This document shows, in pieces, positions 45,516-55,418 of a DNA stretch of 64,000 bases. The stretch's first letter is position 1, and the number at the start of each line of letters is the position of its first letter. The notes under the pieces are model-generated. The model did no database searches. It was not told the origin of the DNA and worked only from the letters and a program-made list of their open reading frames with translations. The stretch is from Rivularia sp. T60_A2020_040. GTDB taxonomy: Bacteria > Cyanobacteriota > Cyanobacteriia > Cyanobacteriales > Nostocaceae. The DNA is taken from contig JACYMD010000071.1 in assembly GCA_015272215.1 (NCBI GenBank), positions 1 through 64,000 of the forward strand, written 5' to 3'. Both the position numbers and the translations under genes were made by a program.

Positions 45516-46955
45516 TTATAACAATGGTATATCATTAGAAGATTTTGGAGCACCCGATTCTTTCAACCAATCTTCACCCAACTGAATCGTAATATCGGAA
45601 TCAAGACTACCAGTACTTTCGACTCGCACTTCTCCAAATCCTAGGAGACTACGAATTGATTCAGCGCTGGTTTCGTCTCCCTGTTGAGCAACAATGTGGG
45701 TTGATTTTAAAGGTTGAGTCCAGCTTTTTGTGATGTAAGTGTTAGTATAACCAGCTTTTTGTAACTTTCTAGTCAAGCGTTGGAAACGAATATTATCACT
45801 GCCAGTACGATTTTGAATCGCAATTCGTAAAGATGCTGGTTCAGCAGATTGAAATTGGTTATCAGTTTCTATACCAAAGTGCTGAGTCATCATAGCATTT
45901 ATACGGTTGGAGTCTGGTATCCAGTAGCTAGCAGTATACTCGCTAGGGTTGCTAAATCGACCCGGTACCATTAACATTTGCATATTAGAACGATTAGTTC
46001 TGACTCCAAAACCAACCAGCGCTAACAATTCTTCTACTTTCAAGTTAGTATCAATATTTTCTTTGACTACGTTAAGAATTTGAGGTAATTGTGTTAACGT
46101 TGCAGGGTTAAGCGCTTGATCCATTAATGCTCGCAGCAGCACTTGCTGACGTTGAATCCGACCAATATCTCCCCTACCATCATTACGAAAGCGTAAAAGC
46201 TGGAGCGCTTTGTCACCATCCAAATGCTGTTTACCTGCTTTTAAATTGATGTATAAATGCTGAGAATCATCTTGATACTTTAAATCTTCGGGAACGTTTA
46301 CCGTTACTCCTCCCAAAGCATCAATTAGCTTACCTACTCCCAGAACATTAATCCTTACGTAGCGGTCGATTGCAACTCCTCCTAAAAGGTTACTCGCGCT
46401 TTTAGCACTTAAAGCTGGACCACCTAGGACGTTAGAGGAATTGATTTTTTTAATACCATATCCTTCTACTTCAGTACGAGTATCTCTGGGTATGGAAAGC
46501 ATGGTCAATTTTTTGGTCTGAGGATCAAATTTGACCAGCAGCATCACATCAGCAAGACCATTAAAAGAATTTACTTGAGGCAAGTATCCTAAATCTCTAA
46601 CTTCAGATGGAGGATTTGCTACGTCGTCAGGAAGTACGCTCATTCCCATAATTAAAACGTTTACGGGACGAGTTAATTCGGAAAACCGTAGTCCACCCCC
46701 AGCAATACTATCTTTCTCGAATACAGCCGCTTCATCGGGGCTAAGATTGGCTTGCATGAAAGGACTACCGCTCAAGGAAACTGCTAAAAGCGCTCCTGCT
46801 GTAGCCGATATCATCGCAATACCACTCATTCCAACCCAGAACCACAACCACTTTCCCGATTTAGGTTTATTTTCTTTTTTGTCATTTGAGTTGGGAGGGG
46901 ACGCAGAATGGCTGTCTTGCGCCGAAGTTCTTTGAATGGTCACTGACTTCCTCAC
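45516..46955 (-). CDS. LytR-CpsA-Psr (LCP) family cell-wall glycopolymer ligase
   Basis: The protein is 479 residues. A short cytosolic N-terminus, one transmembrane helix (about 37-60), then the LCP catalytic domain (VNVLIMGMSVLPDD, VMLLVKFDPQTKKLTMLSIPRDTRTEV, INSSNVLGG, LLRFRNDGRGDIGRIQRQQ), and a C-terminal LytR_C-like domain (LRIAIQNRTGSDNIRFQRLTR). LCP enzymes attach polyprenyl-linked glycans to the cell wall on the periplasmic side. Confidence 0.92.
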   Translation of the reverse strand: MRKSVTIQRTSAQDSHSASPPNSNDKKENKPKSGKWLWFWVGMSGIAMISATAGALLAVSLSGSPFMQANLSPDEAAVFEKDSIAGGGLRFSELTRPVNVLIMGMSVLPDDVANPPSEVRDLGYLPQVNSFNGLADVMLLVKFDPQTKKLTMLSIPRDTRTEVEGYGIKKINSSNVLGGPALSAKSASNLLGGVAIDRYVRINVLGVGKLIDALGGVTVNVPEDLKYQDDSQHLYINLKAGKQHLDGDKALQLLRFRNDGRGDIGRIQRQQVLLRALMDQALNPATLTQLPQILNVVKENIDTNLKVEELLALVGFGVRTNRSNMQMLMVPGRFSNPSEYTASYWIPDSNRINAMMTQHFGIETDNQFQSAEPASLRIAIQNRTGSDNIRFQRLTRKLQKAGYTNTYITKSWTQPLKSTHIVAQQGDETSAESIRSLLGFGEVRVESTGSLDSDITIQLGEDWLKESGAPKSSNDIPLL

Positions 46956-47256
46956 ACTTATTGATAAAAATTCAAACTTCTGTTTTGCATCCGCATCGGA
47001 CGAATCAACCCATAATAGCTAACTCTTAATTATCAGTGCTAACGACACAACTTTCGTGTCAACCACAACACTTATGCAGTATTTCTCCTATTTTTTTACT
47101 TAATCCGGAGATGTTGAATAGAAGTATGGCAACTTGATACTAAATTTGACTGTAAAGTCATTGATAACCCTAGTGCAAGACGGCTTGATCACAAATGTTT
47201 TTATTTCAAAAAATATAAATATCAAAACATTGATTGCATCAGCTAAATTGCTTTGA
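46956..47256. other. Spacer between LCP and membrane-protein genes
   Basis: No gene is supported. A 68-codon minus-strand frame (47100-47306) overlaps the next gene's end and lacks coding character. The spacer includes the LCP promoter region. Confidence 0.4.
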
Positions 47257-47700
47257 TTATAGGATTTTGCGCTTTCTGCCTTGTGTCTTCTTCGATAGTC
47301 GTTCACGTACTAGTAATTTTTCCGCCAACTGGCTAAATGCCGGTAATCTTTGAGACTTACCTTGGACTGTGCGAATAATCAACCATACGCTGACCACAAA
47401 ATAACCACTTGTCACAAAGCTGTTAAGAATATACAAACGCAAAGCAAAAAAATCCGAACTTGAAGCTCCAGTTCCTAAAAGTATGTATCCGATTATCCAA
47501 GTTAATGCTAATGTAATTGACAAACGGCAAGTTTTTAGTTGTTCTCGACTTGCTTCACCCCGATAAAGCGTCCATAGGGAAGGGAAAAAACCAATCACCG
47601 GAATTAGGTATATCAGCATTCCCATTAAAGAAATATCTTCTGTTTTTAGTTTGTTTGAATCAGAAGTACTGGAATTAGAAATAGATTCAAAATGCTTCAT
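47257..47700 (-). CDS. Small multi-pass membrane protein
   Basis: The protein is 147 residues. It has three to four transmembrane segments (about 28-46, 62-80, 90-110) and a basic C-terminal tail (KKTQGRKRKIL). No family name is recognised, but the pattern resembles conserved cyanobacterial membrane proteins. It is divergent from the AI-2E type transporter gene, separated by 111 bases. Confidence 0.6.
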   Translation of the reverse strand: MKHFESISNSSTSDSNKLKTEDISLMGMLIYLIPVIGFFPSLWTLYRGEASREQLKTCRLSITLALTWIIGYILLGTGASSSDFFALRLYILNSFVTSGYFVVSVWLIIRTVQGKSQRLPAFSQLAEKLLVRERLSKKTQGRKRKIL

Positions 47701-47811
47701 TAGTTTGAGTAAAATCCTAAACTAGGGGGATGAATGATTGGTCTGTAGTCGGGGATAATAAGCTTACAATCGAAGACCTAATTAATTGTCCAACGGCAAT
47801 CGGCTTTTTTT

Positions 47812-49014
47812 ATGCATAAACTTAAGCTCCTTAACTGGTGGCAAAGCTTAACACCAATAGCGCGAATCGGCGCGCTAGCCGTTTTTGCTCCGCTGTTAGT
47901 GATTAATGGCTGGGCGTTTTCAGTAATTTTTGATTACTTCCACTCGTTGATAGTCATTTTAGCCGGAGCTTCGGTATTAGCCTTTCTGCTCAACTATCCC
48001 GTAACCTGGATGGAGCGTCAAGGTTTAAAGCGAGAACCTATTGCAATTTTAGTATTTTTACTGACTTTATCGATCTTATTAGCATTAGGTGTCACACTTG
48101 TACCTTTAGCGTTTACTCAAGCTCAGCAATTGGTAGCTCGTTTACCGGAATTGATTGATTCGGGACGTTATCAGCTAATGATGCTCAACGAAAAAGCTGA
48201 TAATTTAGGTTTACCAATCAATCTGGATGCTTTAGTAGTCCAGATTAATGATCGTGTTAAAGGACAATTACAAGCTATAGCCGGACAGGCTTTGAATTTA
48301 GCGGTAGTCACGGTAACGAGCTTGCTTGATATTGTCTTGACTATGGTTTTAACGTTTTACTTACTACAACATGGAGGAGAACTTTGGCAAAGCTTGATTG
48401 GCTGGCTTCCGGATCGATTTAGTAAACCGTTTTCGGAAACAGTACGTCTTAGCTTCCAAAATTTCTTTATCACTCAAATAATTTTATCTGTTTGTATGGC
48501 ATCAGCTTTAATTCCGACATTTTTATGGCTGAAAGTGCCTTTTGGTTTACTTTTTGGCTTGACTATCGGGATTATGGCGCTAATTCCTTTTGGTGGCTCT
48601 GTAGGGATCGCTCTTACCACATTTTTGGTCGCACTGCAAGATTTCTGGATTGGGATGCGGGCGTTATTGGCTGCGGTAATCGTTCAGCAAATACTGGAAA
48701 ATATCATTGCTCCACGGATTCTAGGTAGTTTTACAGGCTTAAATCCCGCTTGGGTGTTAATTTCTGTACTGACGGGAGCGAGAATTGGTGGGCTTTTAGG
48801 TGTAGTTGTAGCGGTTCCCAGTGCTGTTGTAATTAAAACGGCTTTAAACGCTGTACGCCCTTCTATTGCTAAGAACGATCGCGATGATTTTACTGTGGAA
48901 AAAAATGAAGATTGTCACCACAACAAAATAGAGCAAACAGAGGATACTAATTCGGAAATTAGCGTCCCTTCTATTGATGTAGTTCCTCCAAAAACATCTC
49001 CTCCTACTGCTTAA
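47812..49014 (+). CDS. AI-2E family transporter (PerM-like permease)
   Basis: The protein is 400 residues with seven to eight transmembrane helices. The conserved central region (LLDIVLTMVLTFYLLQHGGE) and the C-terminal signature (ENIIAPRILGSFTGLNPAWVLISVLTGARIGGLLGVVVAVPSA) are present. The last 55 residues form an unusual polar, acidic tail (ENEDCHHNKIEQTEDTN). Family members export various small molecules; the substrate is not known. Confidence 0.9.
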   Translation: MHKLKLLNWWQSLTPIARIGALAVFAPLLVINGWAFSVIFDYFHSLIVILAGASVLAFLLNYPVTWMERQGLKREPIAILVFLLTLSILLALGVTLVPLAFTQAQQLVARLPELIDSGRYQLMMLNEKADNLGLPINLDALVVQINDRVKGQLQAIAGQALNLAVVTVTSLLDIVLTMVLTFYLLQHGGELWQSLIGWLPDRFSKPFSETVRLSFQNFFITQIILSVCMASALIPTFLWLKVPFGLLFGLTIGIMALIPFGGSVGIALTTFLVALQDFWIGMRALLAAVIVQQILENIIAPRILGSFTGLNPAWVLISVLTGARIGGLLGVVVAVPSAVVIKTALNAVRPSIAKNDRDDFTVEKNEDCHHNKIEQTEDTNSEISVPSIDVVPPKTSPPTA

Positions 49015-49053
49015 TTAAAATATGAATTGTTGATTTTTGAACTTTTAAACTAA

Positions 49054-50385
49054 TTAAGTAAGTGGTTCTACAATTGAACCCATAAATAAGACGCTTTGGG
49101 TTTGATTATCTCGAATAGCACAGAAAAAGGGACGGTTAACAATCATCTCAAATGGTTGTTCTGTAGGTAGTTGGGCTGATAACAATGCGATTCCCACTGA
49201 GGTTGTTGCAGCCGCAACGGTTCCTTCTTCGTTCACTTCTAAAAAAGTTTTATGCTTAACTTCGCTAATTTTCAGGTTGTTTCCCATGGAAGAAAAATTA
49301 GCGTCATCGCTAAATGCTTCTGCCATTCCTAAAGCTGAAAGTGCATCATTTAATGTCGCTTGATAATCCATTTTGAAGCGCGGTAAACGCACAAATCCTT
49401 CTCGCTTACCAAACTTAGATATCCATTTTTGCCAATTTTCTGCATTCAAGTTTTGGTAAAAAGAATTCAAATTAGAATTTTCTTTGGGTAAAAATATGTA
49501 AAAGCTGATTCTGCCACTTTCACCATAAGGTAAACTCACAGCTTGAAATTGTTCGTTTTCGTAATATCTATAATCACCCGATTGCGACATCATCGGATGT
49601 TGTTTCTCTGCTCCTGACGAAAGATAAAAAGGAAATTCGGCTGTTTTTTCTGATTTAAATTCGTTTGTCCAATTGCCTTTAAAATAAATAGCATTCAGTA
49701 AAAACAGTATTTGATTTGGGTCTATTTTATCGACAATTTTTTCAATTTTACCTTGGGTATTTTCTTGAACCCAATTGTTAATTGTATTCGGTGCTTGTGT
49801 ATCTGCAAAATCTAAATTTGTTACCTTAGCTTGATAAAAATTTTGATTTTTCTGAATAAAATCTGGTTTCAAGCTAGCATTTTTATCTACCCATAATGAA
49901 TTAGCTATATTTAATGTTACTTTGGGGTCGGGGTTTTCTAAACTAGCTTTTAATTGTACATAATCGGAATTGATCTGTTGAAGATTGATTCCTTGCAATT
50001 CTAGTGCTTTAGCCATTGCTTGTTGAGTACTACCACTAGCCCCGTTGTAAGTCATGGCTAGAGCAAGAGCTATGCTTGAAGGTGAAACAAATATATTTTT
50101 GTTATTATCTTTAACTAACAATTTCTCAAATAAATTAAAGCCAAATTTAGTATTCGCCGACACTAATTTTGTCTCCAGGGATGCAGCTTTCTCTGATACT
50201 GGTAATTCCGATTGCGGTAAAGGTGATTCCGCAAGAGCGCGATTACTAGTATTATTTACTTGAGAGCATCCAATCACACCCATAAGCATTACGCCGGCAG
50301 CAGCTAGAACATAACGTCTTCCTAAACTCACCGCGTAACGTCTTTGTAAAAAGTTTTGCTGAGCGTTGCTTAATTTTCGCTTCAT
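49054..50385 (-). CDS. Serpin family protease inhibitor (lipoprotein)
   Basis: The protein is 443 residues from ATG 50385. It begins with a basic, hydrophobic leader ending in lipobox VIGC, so it is probably anchored to a membrane. The serpin fold is complete (VSPSSIALALAMTYNGASG, NAIYFKGNW, LPKENSNLNSFYQNL). The reactive centre loop is VNEEGTVAAATTSVGIALLS; the Ala-rich hinge is of the inhibitory type, and counting from the hinge places Leu-Ser at P1-P1', which suggests a chymotrypsin- or elastase-like target. Inhibitory serpins are uncommon in bacteria. Confidence 0.92.
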   Translation of the reverse strand: MKRKLSNAQQNFLQRRYAVSLGRRYVLAAAGVMLMGVIGCSQVNNTSNRALAESPLPQSELPVSEKAASLETKLVSANTKFGFNLFEKLLVKDNNKNIFVSPSSIALALAMTYNGASGSTQQAMAKALELQGINLQQINSDYVQLKASLENPDPKVTLNIANSLWVDKNASLKPDFIQKNQNFYQAKVTNLDFADTQAPNTINNWVQENTQGKIEKIVDKIDPNQILFLLNAIYFKGNWTNEFKSEKTAEFPFYLSSGAEKQHPMMSQSGDYRYYENEQFQAVSLPYGESGRISFYIFLPKENSNLNSFYQNLNAENWQKWISKFGKREGFVRLPRFKMDYQATLNDALSALGMAEAFSDDANFSSMGNNLKISEVKHKTFLEVNEEGTVAAATTSVGIALLSAQLPTEQPFEMIVNRPFFCAIRDNQTQSVLFMGSIVEPLT

Positions 50386-50650
50386 ATGACTACAATTCTC
50401 ACCATCCCAATTTACTCTGACTATGACATCCAAAACTGGAGAATACTTGGGTGGTTACAATTTTGGCAACAGAATATCCTTCTCAATTATTTATTCAATT
50501 TTTGATATCTAAATCTATTAAGATAAAAGTTATCTAGATTACAGATTTTACAATATTACCATATAATATTCTAAAGTTAGAGGCAATGAATGGTAAAGAA
50601 ATATTATGTAAACTATTCTATGAAACCTACTCCTTTAATTTTGTGGTGCA

Positions 50651-53041
50651 ATGAGCGATAAAAATCATAGCTCTCTAAGTAACAATATTTCCTTTCAAGA
50701 AGTTTTAATGCTTGTGTCCAGCCTATTTATGGCTAAAACAGGCAAACATCTTTCTAATATAGAGGTTTTAGTTTTAGGTGGTTCCTGGAAAGGTCAAAAA
50801 TATAACCAAATTGCTGCGGAAGGTGGTTATACGGAGGAATATATCAAAAATGATGTTGGACCAAAACTATGGAAACGGTTGTCGCAAGCTTTAGAAAAAA
50901 AAATTAACAAAACTAATTTTAAAGCAATTCTTGAACAGCAGGTTTATCAGGCAGAAAAAGGAAAAATAATTGCTAAGGAATTAACCGCCAAAGAAACTTT
51001 TGTTAATAATCTGAAGTTTCCAGAAATACCTCAACCTGTATATCACAATCTACCATCACGAGATTATACAAGATTAATTGGTCGGGAAGCTGAAGCGAAA
51101 AGACTCTTAGAACTACTTTCTTTTGAAAGTTTAACTCCTTGTGTAAACATCGAAGGAATCGGAGGTGTGGGCAAAACTACTTTAGCTTTGGATATTGCTT
51201 ACCGTTGTTTGCAAGCTAGTAAAGATATTGATTTAGAAAAGTCTTTAACAGAAGATATTCCAACTTTTGAATTAATCGTTTTTACTTCTGCAAAAACTGA
51301 ATTTTTTACCTCTAGAGGAATTTTACCGCGTTTAAGAAGAGAAAAAACTTTAAGGGATATTTTTACAAGTATAATCCGCACAATTAACTTTGATAATTCT
51401 CCTCCCGCAACTTTTGAACAAGCCTATGAGCAAATCTACAAATGCTTGGCAAATATGCGGACTTTATTAATTATTGATAACTTAGATACTTTAGAAGAAC
51501 AACAACAAGTACTAAGCTTTTTATACGAACTTCCACCAACAGTAAAAGCTTTAATTACTAGTCGAGAAAAAACCCCTTTTAATGCAGTTCGTTTATCATC
51601 TTTGACTCAAACCGAAGCTTTAATATTAATTCAACAAAAAGCAGCTGAAAAACAAGTAGACTTAAATTTAAAGCAATATGTCCAGCTATATCAAACCACA
51701 GGGGGAATTCCCGCCGCAATCATCTACGCCATTGGACAGTTAAATGCTGGTTACAGCTTCGATAATGTTACTTCTTGTTTGATACCTGATCGAGGAGATT
51801 TCTGCCGATTTTATTTCGACAGTTCCGTGCAGCCATTGCAGGGACAACCAGCTTACTACTTTTTAATGGCTCTGTCACTATTTGCTAAACCACCAATCAC
51901 CTCAGCATTACGAATCGTTGCTGGGGTAGAGAATACCTTGCAAGCAGCAGATGGTTTGGCTAAATTGCAACAACTTTCCTTGATTAATTATCGTCAAGAA
52001 CGTTACGGGATGTTACCTTTAACTCGCGAATACGCGAGCGGAGAAATGTTTTGCAATCCTGAATTTGAAAAGAATGCTCGCGAGCGTTGGGTAAACTGGT
52101 ATCTAGAGTTTGCTCAACAACACGGAGGTAAAGATTGGCGAGAATGGCAAGATTATCAACATTTGCAACAAGAATGGGATAACTTGACAGAAGTCATTGA
52201 ATGGTGTATTAAAGATGATCGTTATCGCGATTTGTGTCAACTTTGGCGGAATGTGAAATGCTATACATATTCCCTTGCTTATCGGCAAAATCGTTTAACT
52301 TATTGGGAAGGACCGCTATTATGGTTGGAATGGCTCGCTCAAGCAGCTATTTCTCGTCAAGACTTGGCGATCGCAGCTGAAATGCTTGGCGATCGCGCTT
52401 GGAAGCTTACCTTGATGGGGCAAGAAGAGCATTTAAGAGTAGCTGATAATTTATTTACCCAAGCTTGGGAATTGCACGAGCATTTAGCATTAGAGATACA
52501 AGTGGATTTAGCAATTCATATTGGTGTATGGCATATTCAAAAGCAGCAATTTGTTAGAGCAATCAATTGGTTAAATGAAGCTCAAAATTTATTAGATAAT
52601 TCCAATAATTCTCAGATTAATTCCTTGAGTGCGACACGCTTATCCCTACATATTCTGTATTATCAAGGCGAGATTAATTATAAAAATGGAAATTATCAAG
52701 CAAGTAAAGCATTATTTAAACAAATATTCGAGCAAGCTCAGTTAATCAATTGGCGACGTGCGAGTTTTCTAGCTAAAGATTTTTTAGCAGATATTGCAAT
52801 CAAACAGGGAAAATTAAATCAAGCCCAAAATTATTTAACAGAACTTTTACAAATAGCAGAAAACAATCAAGATAAATGTAGTAGAGCATATACAAAGCGT
52901 TCTTTAGCTCGTTTAGAAGAAAAACTTGGTAATTTAAATATAGCTAAACGCTGGGTAAATGAAGCGATAAAAGACTTTGAAAATCTAGGTATGCTCCCGG
53001 AATTAACAGAATCTCAAGAATTACTACAAGCTATTGAATGA
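50651..53041 (+). CDS. STAND ATPase with vMAP-like N-terminus, NB-ARC and TPR-like C-terminus
   Basis: The protein is 796 residues. Residues 1-95 match the vMAP N-terminal domain (VLMLVSSLFMAKTGKHLSNI, then WKGQKYNQIAAEGGYTEEYI). NB-ARC follows with GREAEAKRLLELLS (142-156), P-loop GIGGVGKTT (169-177) and Walker B LLIIDNLD (272-279). The C-terminal half is helical, TPR-like. It is a single-protein sensor switch of the STAND class. No effector domain is fused; a partner encoded elsewhere is expected. Its stop overlaps a heptamer repeat array. Confidence 0.88.
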   Translation: MSDKNHSSLSNNISFQEVLMLVSSLFMAKTGKHLSNIEVLVLGGSWKGQKYNQIAAEGGYTEEYIKNDVGPKLWKRLSQALEKKINKTNFKAILEQQVYQAEKGKIIAKELTAKETFVNNLKFPEIPQPVYHNLPSRDYTRLIGREAEAKRLLELLSFESLTPCVNIEGIGGVGKTTLALDIAYRCLQASKDIDLEKSLTEDIPTFELIVFTSAKTEFFTSRGILPRLRREKTLRDIFTSIIRTINFDNSPPATFEQAYEQIYKCLANMRTLLIIDNLDTLEEQQQVLSFLYELPPTVKALITSREKTPFNAVRLSSLTQTEALILIQQKAAEKQVDLNLKQYVQLYQTTGGIPAAIIYAIGQLNAGYSFDNVTSCLIPDRGDFCRFYFDSSVQPLQGQPAYYFLMALSLFAKPPITSALRIVAGVENTLQAADGLAKLQQLSLINYRQERYGMLPLTREYASGEMFCNPEFEKNARERWVNWYLEFAQQHGGKDWREWQDYQHLQQEWDNLTEVIEWCIKDDRYRDLCQLWRNVKCYTYSLAYRQNRLTYWEGPLLWLEWLAQAAISRQDLAIAAEMLGDRAWKLTLMGQEEHLRVADNLFTQAWELHEHLALEIQVDLAIHIGVWHIQKQQFVRAINWLNEAQNLLDNSNNSQINSLSATRLSLHILYYQGEINYKNGNYQASKALFKQIFEQAQLINWRRASFLAKDFLADIAIKQGKLNQAQNYLTELLQIAENNQDKCSRAYTKRSLARLEEKLGNLNIAKRWVNEAIKDFENLGMLPELTESQELLQAIE

Positions 53042-53093
53042 CAGTTGACAGTTGACAGTTGACAGTGAAAATTAACCTTTAACCTTTAACCTT
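53041..53093. repeat. Tandem heptamers (ACAGTTG and AACCTTT)
   Basis: Three to four ACAGTTG units (53041-53066) overlap the stop of the STAND gene; they are followed by AACCTTT units (53073-53093). The same heptamers occur at 27976 and 30571. Confidence 0.8.
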
Positions 53094-53568
53094 AATATTT
53101 TTTATTGTCACGAAAGTAAAATAGAAGCTATTTTTTAACTATATTTATTACTACAATAACTACCTTTTACTTAACTTTTCCCTGCTGACAAATAGGAAAT
53201 ACTGCTTAACAATATGAGCGTGTAATCTGCTTCCTGCCTATAAAGCAGTTTTCCTTATTCAAGGTATACACAGTTGGAATACACTGATAGAGGTATTTGA
53301 CATCAGGATCATGCATCTTTTCTCACACTTATAACAACTTGAATCATCAGGGTAATACATCAAAAATGCACTTACAGCGACTTAAAATATCGGGGCTATG
53401 CATCTATTTTTTGTCATTCCAAGTATTTGTTTTGACTCAGATATTCTCTGATCAATGCTATTTGCAGAATTATATTTTTTGATATAAACTTCTGCGATAA
53501 AACTGCGGTAATTAAGACCATTCCATTAGTAAGACTCAGAAACTTTATCAGAGTATAACTATCAAAAA
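53094..53568. other. Spacer upstream of the DUF4347 pair
   Basis: No ORF with coding character. It presumably contains the promoter of the DUF4347 genes. No clear ribosome binding site precedes the ATG at 53569. Confidence 0.4.
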
Positions 53569-54063
53569 ATGAGTGATAATAGAGTTACTACTTTAGTTGT
53601 TATAGACCCATCTCTTAAAGATTTTCATATCTTAGAAGAGCGTATATCAGAAGAAATAATGCCTCAAGCGGAGGTGATAATATTAAGACCGAATAAGCAG
53701 GAAATTGACCAAATTACTTATGCAGTGCAGAAAAACTTTCCAGTTAGGGATATTCATATTATTTCCCAAGGTTCACCGGGTTGTTTGTATTTAGGTAATA
53801 GTAGTTTATCTGTCCATAACTTTAATTACTATGCTTCTCAATTGAAAAAGTGGTCAGTTAACAACATTTTCTTATACGGATCTAACCTAGGTGCTGAGGA
53901 GATTGGCAAAAAATTTATTTTACGTTTGTACAAAACAACCGGCGCAAAAATTTCTACTTTGCTCAGCACGCAAGGAACAAATACAAAAGTAGGAGTTGGG
54001 ATTTGGACTAGCAATCAATATACATCAATTCAACCAGAATTAGCATTATTAAAATATAGATGA
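53569..54063 (+). CDS. Stand-alone DUF4347 protein, key His and Cys lost
   Basis: The protein is 164 residues. It spans essentially one DUF4347 domain: TTLVVIDPSLKDFHILEERI, AEVIILRPNKQEIDQIT, DIHIISQGSPGCLYLGNSS and NIFLYGSNLGAEEIGKKFIL. Family members normally read ISHGSPG and LYGCNVA; here these are Gln67 (SQG) and Ser105 (YGS), so the presumed His/Cys pair is absent. DUF4347 usually sits at the start of giant adhesin-like proteins; a free-standing copy is unusual. It is likely inactive if the family is a protease, or it has been repurposed. Confidence 0.8.
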   Translation: MSDNRVTTLVVIDPSLKDFHILEERISEEIMPQAEVIILRPNKQEIDQITYAVQKNFPVRDIHIISQGSPGCLYLGNSSLSVHNFNYYASQLKKWSVNNIFLYGSNLGAEEIGKKFILRLYKTTGAKISTLLSTQGTNTKVGVGIWTSNQYTSIQPELALLKYR

Positions 54064-54168
54064 TCATCTATATTTTTTAGTTGCAGAAAACAGTATTTTC
54101 AACTCAATAATCAGAAATTGTGAATCAGATGATTTTCAAATTTCAACAGTAACTCTCAACAATATTAT

Positions 54169-54696
54169 ATGTATAACGAGCAGAAATTCAGCTTTAACGC
54201 CGTCCGTACTTTAGTTTTTATTGACGATGCGGTGGAAGACTTTCAGAGTTTAGTTCAAGCTTTATTACCTTGTTCACAGATAATCATTATTCGACCTAAT
54301 CATCATGAAATTGAACAAATTACTCAAACATTAAATAAATGTAACCGTCTCAAAAATCTTCATATTATTTCTAACGGTTCTCCTGGTTGCTTATATTTAG
54401 GAAAGAGTAATTTTAACTTATTTAATCTCAAATATTATGCTTCTCAATTGAAAACTTGGTCTGTACCCAATTTGTTGCTTTACGGATGCAATGTTGCGGT
54501 TGGAAATACAGGAAAGGAGTTTATTCGGCGCTTGCATTTATTAACAGGAGCTAATGTTGGTGCGTCTATATGGAAAGTAGATGATAGCGCTAAAGGAGTT
54601 TGCTTGCAGTTAAACTATTTTCTTGGAGAAATCAACTCCAATTTGACAATATTACCTTCAACTTGGCAAACCAATATTAAAGTACTTCAAGATTAA
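54169..54696 (+). CDS. Stand-alone DUF4347 protein, key His lost
   Basis: The protein is 175 residues. It is a paralog of the gene 106 bases upstream: RTLVFIDDAVEDFQSLVQAL, IIIIRPNHHEIEQITQTL, NLHIISNGSPGCLYLGKSN, LLLYGCNVAVGNTGKEFIRR and LTGANVGASIW. The Cys (107) is kept but the His is Asn69. The two copies have diverged at complementary residues. Both lack the long C-terminal region typical of DUF4347 proteins; a fragment related to that region follows downstream. Confidence 0.82.
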   Translation: MYNEQKFSFNAVRTLVFIDDAVEDFQSLVQALLPCSQIIIIRPNHHEIEQITQTLNKCNRLKNLHIISNGSPGCLYLGKSNFNLFNLKYYASQLKTWSVPNLLLYGCNVAVGNTGKEFIRRLHLLTGANVGASIWKVDDSAKGVCLQLNYFLGEINSNLTILPSTWQTNIKVLQD

Positions 54697-54710
54697 TTAT
54701 TCGTTCATTA

Positions 54711-55274
54711 TTGTTGTTCCCTATTCCCTATTTAATCTTTAAAGGAGATAAATTGTTCAGCCTTACAACTCAAACAGAATTAACAAAAGAAACAGAATAT
54801 ACAAAAGTAATTACTTTCGCTGGACTTCCGGTTCATGAAAGTATAGAACTAGATTTTGTGCTTGCAGTTATCGATTCTTGGGATAAACAATGTAATATTT
54901 ATTCCCATATCAAAATTGATGGAAATCCAATTCTTAAAGAAGCACTACTTCAAAAAATACCTCATTCGGCAAGCACTTTAACATTAGAATGGATTACAAA
55001 AAATCATAATTTGTATGGTTGGAACGATTCTCAAACTATGACCATCGCAACTGTTATGATCAATAGAATTAAATATCCTCTCACTATCAAAAATATGATT
55101 CCCGATCAAACCATCCATGCTTACAGTAACTTTGATTTTACCTTGAATGCTTCGAGTAGTTTAGATTCCAATGGAGACAGTTTAACTTTGCAGGCGTATC
55201 TAGATAACGGTTCGCTAAAAGCAACTTGGCAAAGTTTTGATCCTTCCATAATAATTAACAGGAACTTCAGCTAG
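54711..55274 (+). CDS. Fragment resembling the adhesin part of DUF4347 giant proteins
   Basis: The ORF is up to 187 residues. The N-terminal half resembles the ITFAGLPVHESIELDFVL / VIDSWDKQ beta-domain found in large cyanobacterial adhesins. The C-terminal half matches a cadherin-like (CADG) repeat: NMIPDQTIHAYSNFDFTLNA then LDSNGDSLTLQAYLDNGSLK, ATWQSFDPS. The CADG unit is cut after SFDP. The start is uncertain. With the two DUF4347 genes it looks like a dismembered giant protein. Confidence 0.6.
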   Translation: MLFPIPYLIFKGDKLFSLTTQTELTKETEYTKVITFAGLPVHESIELDFVLAVIDSWDKQCNIYSHIKIDGNPILKEALLQKIPHSASTLTLEWITKNHNLYGWNDSQTMTIATVMINRIKYPLTIKNMIPDQTIHAYSNFDFTLNASSSLDSNGDSLTLQAYLDNGSLKATWQSFDPSIIINRNFS

Positions 55275-55418
55275 TTTACAGGAGTCCGGTTTAATTTTTC
55301 TTTGACCTGACCGTAGTTTCAAAATAACAGGTTTAAATGCGATTGTTGCAGCAATTATGACTAGTCGAGATAGGGAACACAAAATATACTTACAGTTTTT
55401 CAAAAATCAAATATCGCT

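Noticed and set aside
47100-47306. 68-codon minus-strand ORF
   Set aside because: It overlaps the end of the small membrane protein gene in another frame and lacks coding character.
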